Position numbers and translations under genes: made by a program
Shown here: one piece after another, positions 57,502-64,000 of the stretch
Layout of the letters: every line of letters begins with the position of its first letter
Position numbering within the stretch: the stretch's first letter is position 1
The notes under the pieces: generated by a model
Database searches by the model: none
Seen by the model: the letters and a program-made list of their open reading frames with translations, nothing else
Told to the model about the DNA's origin: nothing
Assembly: GCA_965221555.1 (NCBI GenBank)
Contig: OZ244895.1
Span: 310,001 to 374,000 of the forward strand
Direction of reading: 5' to 3'
DNA: 64,000 bases
From: JAJEAD01 sp965221555
Lineage (GTDB): Bacteria; Pseudomonadota; Gammaproteobacteria; HK1

Positions 57502-58760
57502 GGGCGGAACCGGTCGATGCGAAAGGGGCGCAGATCGATGCGGGGACTCTCGCCCGCGATCAGTTCCGCGATCACCTCGCCGGTGCGCGCGCCGAGGCTC
57601 AAGCCCAGGTGCTGGTGCCCGAACGCGAACCACACGTTGCGGTGGCGGGGCGAGGGTCCGATGACGGGGAGATGGTCGGGAAGCGAAGGGCGAAGACCCA
57701 TCCACCGGCTGACCTCGCCGGCGCCCTCGGGGGGCAGGTCCGGCAGCATCTCGCGTCCCTTGCGGTAGAAAGTGCCGGCGCGCGCGTAGTTCGGCGCGGC
57801 CGCGAGGGAGGCGAGCTCGACGGTTCCTCCGATGCGCAGGCCGTCGATCATCTGGGTGAGACCCATGCCCACTTCGCCGTTCGTGACCGGACGCCGCAGC
57901 CCGCTGTCGACGCCGTGAATGACGTGGTGGTAGCCGCGCTCGGCCTCCAGCGGCACCCGGAAGCCCAGCTCGCCCACCAGCGCCTTCGACCACACGCCGG
58001 CCGCGACCACGAGGCGCTGCACCGGAATCGAAGCGTCCGCGGTGCGCAGCGCCCGCACCCCGTTCGGGCCGATATCGAAACCCCGGACCTCGTTCTCGAT
58101 GAAGACGCCTCCCGCGGCGCGCACCTCGTCGGCGACGGCGCTGGTTAGCCGAAAGGGGTCCAGCGTATGCCCACTGTCGGGGAACCAGGAGGCAAAGCGG
58201 TAGCTCGCATCCAGCGCCGGCTCGAGCTGGCGGATCTCTTCCGCACCGAGCTCGTCCACCTGGGCGCCGAGGGAGCGCAGTCGCGCGCGCTCCGGCGCAC
58301 CCTCCTCGAAGCGCCGCGCGGAGCGATACACGGTGAGGCTGCCCGAGTGGCGGATGTAGCGCTCGGCGGGCGAGCCGCCGGTCAGCCGGCGGTACGCGCC
58401 ACGGGTGTCTTCGAGCAGAGAGGCGAGCGCGCGGGCGTTGCGCATGCGGGTCGCGGCGGGCGCATTGGCCGCAAAGCGCACCAGCCACGGAGCGAGACGG
58501 GGCAGATAGCGCCAGCGGATGACCAGGGGAGCATTCGCGTCGAAGAGCATGCGCGGAACCGCCGCGAGCAGCGCCGTGGAAGGCAGGGGCAAGGCGTGGC
58601 CCAGGTCGCAGAGCATGCCGAGGTTGCCGAAGGAGGTGCCCATGCCCGGTGCGCCCCGGTCGATCACCGTGACCTCGAAGCCGGCGCGCTGCAGGAAGCG
58701 GGCGCAAGCCACCCCGACGATCCCCGCCCCGACCACCGTGACGTGGCGCGCTTGCGTCAC
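57489..58760 (-). CDS. FAD-dependent D-amino-acid dehydrogenase-like oxidoreductase (DadA type)
   Basis: The protein is 423 residues from GTG 58760 (VTQARHVTVVGAGIVGVACA); the longer frame to 58856 lacks support. The DAO fold is shown by the FAD motif VTVVGAGIVGVACARFL, the second FAD-contacting segment near VERVVVAAGVWS-like IPVQRLVVAAGVWSKALV, and the C-terminal signature RPSLPDHLPVIGPS ... GHQHLGLSLG. DadA oxidises D-amino acids to keto acids. It is coupled to the epimerase gene by a 13-bp overlap. Confidence 0.85.
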   Translation of the reverse strand: MTQARHVTVVGAGIVGVACARFLQRAGFEVTVIDRGAPGMGTSFGNLGMLCDLGHALPLPSTALLAAVPRMLFDANAPLVIRWRYLPRLAPWLVRFAANAPAATRMRNARALASLLEDTRGAYRRLTGGSPAERYIRHSGSLTVYRSARRFEEGAPERARLRSLGAQVDELGAEEIRQLEPALDASYRFASWFPDSGHTLDPFRLTSAVADEVRAAGGVFIENEVRGFDIGPNGVRALRTADASIPVQRLVVAAGVWSKALVGELGFRVPLEAERGYHHVIHGVDSGLRRPVTNGEVGMGLTQMIDGLRIGGTVELASLAAAPNYARAGTFYRKGREMLPDLPPEGAGEVSRWMGLRPSLPDHLPVIGPSPRHRNVWFAFGHQHLGLSLGARTGEVIAELIAGESPRIDLRPFRIDRFRPWTL

Positions 58761-58827
58761 TGGCGCAATGCCCCCGGGGCGCATCCGGGGTGGGCCGAGG
58801 CAATGGATTGCCGCTTGCGCGCCCTGA

Positions 58828-58865
58828 CTCGCGAACACCCTGGCCCCCGCCGACATCCGCGCGCC
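58828..58865 (+). repeat. 38-bp dispersed intergenic repeat, copy 1
   Basis: The sequence begins CTCGCGAACACCCTGGCCCC and matches copies at 59999-60036 (inverted) and 61387-61425, with about 5 to 8 differences each. It lies in the gap between the DadA-like and GhrA-like genes (58761-59004), which otherwise holds nothing. Confidence 0.7.
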
Positions 58866-59004
58866 ATGGCCATCTCACGCGGGCCGGGCAATGCCCCTCT
58901 CCACCCGGAAGAGGGAGGAAATGCCGGCTCGCCCCTTGCCGCCGGCCAACGTGAAAAGCCCGAGTTCGCTCGCCCTCGCTTCATGAATCGGCGGCACATG
59001 AGAG

Positions 59005-59934
59005 TCAGTACTGGCGTTCGAGGTCGACGCGGTGCATGAGCGCATCCCCGCGTTGCAGCCGGCGGTAGTTGTCCGCGACCTGGGCGGCGCAGAAGCGGGC
59101 CAGGGTATAGGTCGCGACGTGCGGGGTGATGCGGATCCGGGGATGGGGCCAGAAGGGATGGCCGGCGGGCATCGGCTCCTCGCGCTGCACGTCCAGGGTG
59201 GCGCCGGAAAGCCGGCCCTCGTCGATCGCCTCGACCAGATCGGCCTCGATGACGTGTCCGCCGCGAGCCGCATTGATGAGATAGGCGCCCCGCCTCATCA
59301 TCGCGAATGTGTCCTTGCCCAGCAGGCCCTCGGTCCGCGCGGTGAGCGGCAGCATGCACACCACCACGTCGCACCCGGCGAGGAAGGCTTCGAGCTCGCC
59401 CTCCCCCGCGAAGCACTCGATTCCCGCGGCCTGTCGGGGGGAAAGGCTCCATCCCCGTACCCGGTACCCGATGTCGCGCAGCACCTCGCCCGTGGCCCGA
59501 CCGAGCACGCCGAAGCCCAGGATGCCGACGGCAACTTCCGGGGGCACCGGCGCCGGCAGCTCTTCGTAGCGCCCGCGCCGCTGCAGGTCCCGGTACTCGT
59601 CCCAGCGCCGGAGGTGGGTGAGGAGCGCGAGCAGCACCCACTCCACCATCTGGGCCCGTACCGAATCGTCCACGATCCGAAGGCAAGGCACACCACGCGG
59701 CAGGGCGTCGCGGCGCTCGAGCAGATGGTCGACTCCCGCCCCCAGGACCACCAGCGCCCGCAGCCGCGCGAGGGGGACGAGCGCATCGAGGTTGTCCCAC
59801 ACCAGCGCCATCTCGACCGCCTTCGGGTCCGGGACATCCGGCCACACCCGGACCTCGGCATCCGGCAGCTCCGCGCGCAGACATCGCGCCCACTGCGCGG
59901 CTTCCGCCTCCTCCTCGATAACCAGGATGGACAC
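59005..59934 (-). CDS. D-2-hydroxyacid dehydrogenase, glyoxylate/hydroxypyruvate reductase A-like
   Basis: The protein is 309 residues. The NAD(P)-binding motif GILGFGVLGRATGEVL is near residue 140, the conserved Arg in LINAARGGHVIEADLVEAID, and the catalytic His in RITPHVATYT. The short N-terminal substrate domain (VIEEEAEAAQWARCLRAELP) matches the GhrA subfamily, which reduces glyoxylate and hydroxypyruvate. Glyoxylate is a plausible product of the neighbouring amine oxidation genes. The start ATG 59934 is clear and there is no overlap. Confidence 0.85.
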   Translation of the reverse strand: MSILVIEEEAEAAQWARCLRAELPDAEVRVWPDVPDPKAVEMALVWDNLDALVPLARLRALVVLGAGVDHLLERRDALPRGVPCLRIVDDSVRAQMVEWVLLALLTHLRRWDEYRDLQRRGRYEELPAPVPPEVAVGILGFGVLGRATGEVLRDIGYRVRGWSLSPRQAAGIECFAGEGELEAFLAGCDVVVCMLPLTARTEGLLGKDTFAMMRRGAYLINAARGGHVIEADLVEAIDEGRLSGATLDVQREEPMPAGHPFWPHPRIRITPHVATYTLARFCAAQVADNYRRLQRGDALMHRVDLERQY

Positions 59935-59998
59935 TCAGCGGCTCCGGCCGCGCCACCACCAGCGGCCGCGCGCGATGTTGCGCCGAGTCACGCAACCA

Positions 59999-60036
59999 GG
60001 GCGCGCAGATGGCGGCAGGGGCAAGGGCGTTCGCGA
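59999..60036 (-). repeat. 38-bp dispersed intergenic repeat, copy 2 (inverted)
   Basis: Reverse-complement copy of the repeat at 58828 and 61387 (reads ATCGCGAACGCCCTTGCCCC on the minus strand). The gap 59935-60212 shows no gene. Confidence 0.7.
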
Positions 60037-60212
60037 TTCGAGGTGCGAAGGCGCACCCGGGCGGTGCTGTCGCGAAGCCTTGCTCGTGTTCGACACCGTC
60101 CATGTCGGCGGAGGCGTGTGCGCAGGCTCGAATCGGGAGAACATGACCGCAAGTACGCCGCGAATACCCGACGCTGGCCCGGCCCCTCGTCTTGCGCCCT
60201 GGATGCGCGGGG

Positions 60213-61232
60213 TCAGCGCGCGATACCGGCGAGCCACTCGTTCTCGATGAGGCTGCGATTGGCCTCCATCCAGGATTTGGCGACCTCTTCCGGGGGCTCC
60301 TCGTCGTTGGAAATGCGCCGGATCCAGTCGCTCATCGCCGGCAGAGAGAACGCGACCTGGTCAAGGAAGCGGGCGATGTCGGGCGCCCGTTCGCTCAGGT
60401 TCGCCGAGTAGGCGACGTAGACGTCGGTGGTCGCCTTCGCGCAGGTGATGCTGCTCTTCTCCAGCCAGTCGGGATCCTCGCTCGCCTGGATGAAGTGGTA
60501 GCAGCCGTCCGGGTTGTAGCGAGGATCGTCCTTCAGGGACTCGCTGGCGAAGCCGTCGAAGGGCGGCTCTTCGATCTGGCGGAGATCGTAAACGGCGTGG
60601 ATCCACTCGGGTTGGTAGCTGTAGAAGATGAAGGGCTGCTTGCGCTTGTAGGCGGCGTCGAGCTGGGACTCCATCACCCAGGTCTCGACCGTGGTGGGTG
60701 TCCAGTAGTCGGCGAATCCCATGGACCGGGCCTTCACTGCCCACTCGTTGACGCTCTGCCAGCCCGCCACGCCGGTCCACATCTCGCCCTTGCCGTCGCC
60801 GTCGGTGTCGAAGTGCTTCGACATCTCGGGGTCCGCGAGCTGTTCGATCCGGGTGAGGCCCAGATCGTCCTGCACGTAGCCGGGAACGAAGAGGCCTTCG
60901 GTGCCGAGGTAGGGCTTCGCGTTGACTTTCACGATGCCCGGTACGACGTAGCGCTCCCACTGGGCGGGCAGATAGATCGACCAGAAGTCGGAGAACACAT
61001 CGATGGCGCCGTCGCCCTTCGCCATCGCTTCGAAGAGCGCGATCTCGTCGCCTCCGACGACCTCGACCTCGGCGTCGAGGTACTCCTCCAGTACCGCCTT
61101 CAGGACGTAGGCGCTCGCGCTCGAGCCGGCCCAGTTGAGCTCGGCGATCTTGATCGGCGTCGCGGCGGAGAGCGCGAAGGACCACAGGAATGCGAACAGC
61201 GCGGCAGTTGAAATGAACGAAATGCGCGGCAT
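60213..61232 (-). CDS. Glycine betaine/proline-type ABC transporter substrate-binding protein (OpuAC/ProX family)
   Basis: This 339-residue protein has a signal peptide (ISFISTAALFAFLWSFALSA) with cleavage near ATP. The mature protein begins with the family motif KIAELNWAGSSASAYVLKAV and has Trp/Tyr-rich patches (WTGVAGWQSVNEWA, FIFYSYQPEWIH) that in ProX/OpuAC form the aromatic cage for the quaternary ammonium group. It is divergent to the permease gene, not in the usual order. It probably binds glycine betaine, choline or a related osmolyte in the periplasm. Confidence 0.85.
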   Translation of the reverse strand: MPRISFISTAALFAFLWSFALSAATPIKIAELNWAGSSASAYVLKAVLEEYLDAEVEVVGGDEIALFEAMAKGDGAIDVFSDFWSIYLPAQWERYVVPGIVKVNAKPYLGTEGLFVPGYVQDDLGLTRIEQLADPEMSKHFDTDGDGKGEMWTGVAGWQSVNEWAVKARSMGFADYWTPTTVETWVMESQLDAAYKRKQPFIFYSYQPEWIHAVYDLRQIEEPPFDGFASESLKDDPRYNPDGCYHFIQASEDPDWLEKSSITCAKATTDVYVAYSANLSERAPDIARFLDQVAFSLPAMSDWIRRISNDEEPPEEVAKSWMEANRSLIENEWLAGIAR

Positions 61233-61562
61233 GGGGCTTTCCTCCGGATGTATCGTGATGGGGTCGGTGCGTTGATCCTTATCTTTCCCGAATCACGGGC
61301 GCGGGCGAGCATTTGTCGGAACGGACTGTCTTGTATGCGGCCCGGGGGCAGACCCGTACCGCACCCGGTACGCCTGCGTGCCCTGTCTCGCGAACGCTCT
61401 TGTCCCTGTCGACATCCGTACGCCCGTAGCTATCGTGAATCGACGCAGTACGGCGGTCGGCCTGCCCCCGGCCCTCGTAGCCACCAAGGGGCGAAGCGCC
61501 ACCGGGTCTGTCGGGCACGATTGTAAGATTGCCGGCCCCCTCGGTAAACGAAGAGAGCCGGC
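61233..61562. promoter_or_regulatory. Divergent intergenic region between substrate-binding protein and permease
   Basis: These 330 bases should hold promoters for the two divergent transporter genes, but no convincing -35/-10 pair is visible. They contain the third copy of the 38-bp repeat (61387-61425). GAAGAGAG about 8 bases before the permease ATG is its ribosome site. Confidence 0.4.
61387..61425 (+). repeat. 38-bp dispersed intergenic repeat, copy 3
   Basis: The sequence begins CTCGCGAACGCTCTTGTCCC and matches the copies at 58828 and 59999 (inverted). It lies in the divergent promoter region of the transporter genes. Confidence 0.7.
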
Positions 61563-62960
61563 ATGAATGCGACCGCGGAGGCTCGGGACGTCCAGGGCGT
61601 CGGGCGGAGGAACGAAGAGGAGCTCGCGGGCGAAGTGGCCCGCTTTCTTGGCGACCAGTCAGGAGATCACGCCGCCCGTATCGCGCACCTGGAAACGAAA
61701 GGGTTCTCGCTCACCTCGTTTCGCCCCGCCGCCGCCCTGCTCGGTCCTGTGTGGGCGGCGAGCCGCGGGCTGTGGACGCCCTTCTGGATCGCGGCGGCGG
61801 TGGAGGCGGCGTGCCTCGCCGGCCTCGCGCGCGCCACGTGGCGCGGCGGATCATCCGAAGCGCCGGGCCTCGACGCGGGGTTGCTCGCCACCAGCATCGT
61901 GGTGCTGCTGGTAGCCCGTGCGCTTCAGGGCGCGCTCGCGGACTGGATGCTCTGGCGGGCGTGGCAGCGGTGGCGGCACACGGAAGGAGCGCCCGGCCGG
62001 GTCCGCGCGACGAACATGGCGCTCGGGGCGCTGGCCGCGCTCGGTCTCGTCGCGGTCTCCGTATGGCGCTACGGCATCCCGAGCGTGCCGGAGTATCTGC
62101 GGAATTTCCCCGCGCCGAGGGCCATCCAGCGAACCACCGCTGGCGCGATAGACGATGCGGTCGACTGGATGGTGCTCGAGTTCGAGGCGCTCTTCGCGTC
62201 CATCACGACGGGGCTGCGCGAGGTGCTGAACCTCATCGAAGCGCTCTTCATCGGCATCCCGTGGCCGATTGCGGTGGTGTTGATCGTGGTGCTCGCCTGG
62301 CGGGCGGCGGGCTGGCGAGTCGGGCTCTTCAGCGTGGTCGCGCTCGCCTATCTCGGGCTCTTCGGCTACTGGGAGAAGAGCATGAGCACACTCGCCCTGG
62401 TCATGGCCTCGGCGCTGCTGTGCATCGCCATCGGCACTCCGATCGGCATCTGGTGCGGCAAGGATGCGAAAGTGTACGCGGCGGTGAAGCCGGTGCTCGA
62501 CTTCATGCAGACGATGCCGAGCTTCGTATACCTCATACCCGCGGTCGCCTTCTTCTCCATCGGCAAGCCGCCCGGGCTCTTCGCGACCGTGATCTTCGCG
62601 ATGCCACCGATGATCCGACTCGCGGCGCTCGGCATCGCGCAGGTGCCGCACGACGTCAGGGAAGCGGCGCTTGCCTTCGGCACCCCGCCGTGGAAACTGC
62701 TCGTAAAGGTGGAGCTTCCGCTCTCGATGCCCTCGATACTCGCCGGCATGAACCAGACCGTAATGATGAGCCTTTCGATGGTGATCATCGCCTCGATGAT
62801 CGGGGCGGGCGGGCTCGGCTACGACGTGCTGATCGCGCTGCGCCGCCTGAACACCGGGGAGGGAATGCTCGCGGGGACCGCGATCGTGGTCTGCGCGATG
62901 ATCCTGGACCGCATCATCCAGGGCCGCAGGTCCCATCGGGGCCCGGGACCCAATCGGTAG
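61563..62960 (+). CDS. Glycine betaine/proline-type ABC transporter permease (ProW family) with N-terminal extension
   Basis: This 465-residue protein falls in two parts. Residues about 270-455 are a ProW-type permease domain with the EAA loop DVREAALAFGTPPWKLLVKV and several membrane helices (ALLCIAIGTPIGIWCG, MSLSMVIIASMIGAGGLG). Residues 1-130 are an additional segment with a charged start and two helices (SFRPAAALLGPVWAASRGLW, FWIAAAVEAACLAGL) resembling a DUF2628-type domain. The ATPase subunit (ProV) is not in the window. Together with the divergent binding protein it should import betaine-type osmolytes. Confidence 0.85.
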   Translation: MNATAEARDVQGVGRRNEEELAGEVARFLGDQSGDHAARIAHLETKGFSLTSFRPAAALLGPVWAASRGLWTPFWIAAAVEAACLAGLARATWRGGSSEAPGLDAGLLATSIVVLLVARALQGALADWMLWRAWQRWRHTEGAPGRVRATNMALGALAALGLVAVSVWRYGIPSVPEYLRNFPAPRAIQRTTAGAIDDAVDWMVLEFEALFASITTGLREVLNLIEALFIGIPWPIAVVLIVVLAWRAAGWRVGLFSVVALAYLGLFGYWEKSMSTLALVMASALLCIAIGTPIGIWCGKDAKVYAAVKPVLDFMQTMPSFVYLIPAVAFFSIGKPPGLFATVIFAMPPMIRLAALGIAQVPHDVREAALAFGTPPWKLLVKVELPLSMPSILAGMNQTVMMSLSMVIIASMIGAGGLGYDVLIALRRLNTGEGMLAGTAIVVCAMILDRIIQGRRSHRGPGPNR

Positions 62961-63021
62961 GCGCAAAACGCCCCGGGGTGACGGGCGAGACGAGTGTTTC
63001 CGCTCCGGCGGACCGGATCCC

Positions 63022-64000
63022 CTATCCCACTTCACTCAGGGACACCGGGCGGCGCTCCATGCCCGAGAGGTAGGCGGCTTCGAGCACCGCGAGGTTGCGG
63101 CGACCCTCGTGGCCGGAGGTGATGGGTTCGGTCCGGCCGCGGATGCACTCGGCGAAGTGCGCAATGGACTTGACGCAGCTCGAGGCCCAGTCGTCGCGCG
63201 GCGTCGGCAGCACCTCCCAGTTCACGCCGTTGCGGTTGATCATCACCTCCGCGCCGCTCGCCACCGGCGGGTGCGACCAGCTCTTCAGGTACTCCGCCTC
63301 GCTGCCCGGAATCCAGATCATCGCATCGCGCGAGACCAGCTCGACGAGGTCGTCGAAGGTCTCTCCCGGGGCGTGAAAGGTCGAGTCGATGAGGCCGACG
63401 CCGCCCGCCTCGAACTCCATGACCACGAACCCGGTCTCGTCGCCGCGGCGACGCGGGTCGGCGGTGTCGAGCCACGCGGTGACGGACTTCACCTCGCCCA
63501 TCATCTGGCGCGCGGTGTAGAAGCGGTGCGCGCCGGAATCGATGAGCAGGCCGCCCCCGCAGAGATCCGCGCGGTCGCGCCAGCCCCCGTACATGTTGCC
63601 GCAGGTGAGACGGGTGCGGAACAGGTGAGGGCGGTGGATGGCGCCCGAGACGATCAGGTCCCGCACCACACGGTGAGGCTCGTAGAAGAGCAGGTTGTGG
63701 CTCACCATCAGGCGAAGCCCGGCCGCGTCCGCGGCCGCGATCATGCGGTCGCACTCGCCAAGGGTGACCGCCATCGGCTTCTCCACCAGGACATGCAGTC
63801 CCGCGGAGAGCGCCTGCAGCACGGTATCGCAGTGGTGGCGGTTGGGCACGCAGACGATGACCGCATCGACCAGTTCGGTGCCCGCCCGGAAGAAAGCATC
63901 GAGGTCGGAGAAGGCGGGAACGCCGTTCGCCTTCGCGATCCGGGCCGCGAGCCCCGCGTCGAGATCGACCACCGCGGCGAGACCCGCCCCTTCGATCCGC
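63022..64000 (-). CDS. Gfo/Idh/MocA-family oxidoreductase (5' end outside window)
   Basis: The frame is open to the window end (…IEGAGLAAVVDLDAG), so the N-terminus lies beyond 64000. The visible part shows the end of the Rossmann NAD-binding domain, then CVPNRHHCDTVLQALSAGLH and VEKPMAVTLGECDRMI with the family's EKP motif, and the C-terminal beta-sheet domain (RTRLTCGNMYGGWRDRADLC, LIDSGAHRF). The His in SGAHRF is the usual catalytic residue position. It catalyses NAD(P)-dependent oxidation or reduction of a polyol, sugar or amino-sugar; the substrate is unknown. It converges on the ProW gene. Confidence 0.85.
   Translation of the reverse strand, partial: RIEGAGLAAVVDLDAGLAARIAKANGVPAFSDLDAFFRAGTELVDAVIVCVPNRHHCDTVLQALSAGLHVLVEKPMAVTLGECDRMIAAADAAGLRLMVSHNLLFYEPHRVVRDLIVSGAIHRPHLFRTRLTCGNMYGGWRDRADLCGGGLLIDSGAHRFYTARQMMGEVKSVTAWLDTADPRRRGDETGFVVMEFEAGGVGLIDSTFHAPGETFDDLVELVSRDAMIWIPGSEAEYLKSWSHPPVASGAEVMINRNGVNWEVLPTPRDDWASSCVKSIAHFAECIRGRTEPITSGHEGRRNLAVLEAAYLSGMERRPVSLSEVG

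Overview
The window comes from a high-GC proteobacterium, most likely an environmental or marine gammaproteobacterium. The evidence is the GC-rich coding sequence, a complete type II secretion operon, an ArfB rescue factor, a glycine-betaine type ABC transporter, and several genes for methylated-amine or FAD-linked amino-acid catabolism. The species cannot be named from the sequence. No rRNA, tRNA or CRISPR was found.

Layout. (1) 1-3493: a left-truncated FAD/GcvT demethylating dehydrogenase followed by a non-pyrrolysine MttB-type methyltransferase. (2) 3554-5900: a coiled-coil, tail-anchored gene of DUF1640 type, cut in two by an IS1380-family element (3755-5512) with a CTAG target duplication. 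(3) 6226-10370, minus strand: a surface-glycan set with a sulfotransferase, a GT4-like glycosyltransferase and a GT25-repeat linker-sulfotransferase fusion. (4) 10580-24074, minus strand: six paralogous secreted proteins of about 500 residues (called A to F here). They are organised by repeated upstream blocks, 5'-UTR hairpins and UUCG-loop terminators. Between A and B lies an IS1595-family element (12472-15408) with exact inverted repeats and an 8-bp target duplication. It carries a methyltransferase-HNH fusion, an 8 x 8-bp repeat tract and a leader-peptide/hairpin unit.

(5) 24580-36276, minus strand: a type II secretion operon in the order gspE-F-G-uma2-H-I-J-K-L-M-(C/P-like)-D. Its secretin is a lipoprotein, several pseudopilins have unusually long leaders, and a Uma2-family gene sits inside the operon. 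(6) 36329-37483: a Rieske oxygenase. (7) 38017-51261, plus strand: three S1-family serine proteases and one papain-family protease. They share a 5' cassette and a C-terminal repeat module, and a DUF333 lipoprotein is translationally coupled to the papain-like gene. (8) 51281-64000: housekeeping and catabolic genes (DUF523/DUF1722, rhodanese, arfB, glutathione transferase, a lone CoxL-like subunit, sugar epimerase, DadA-like oxidase, GhrA-like reductase, ProX/ProW, Gfo/Idh oxidoreductase), with a 38-bp dispersed repeat in three intergenic gaps.

How it fits together (inference): the secretion operon lies between the six-paralog array and the protease cluster. The simplest reading is an exoprotein locus in which a liposecretin-type T2SS exports proteases and possibly the paralogous surface proteins. 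The flanks supply uptake and breakdown of betaine-like osmolytes and amines.
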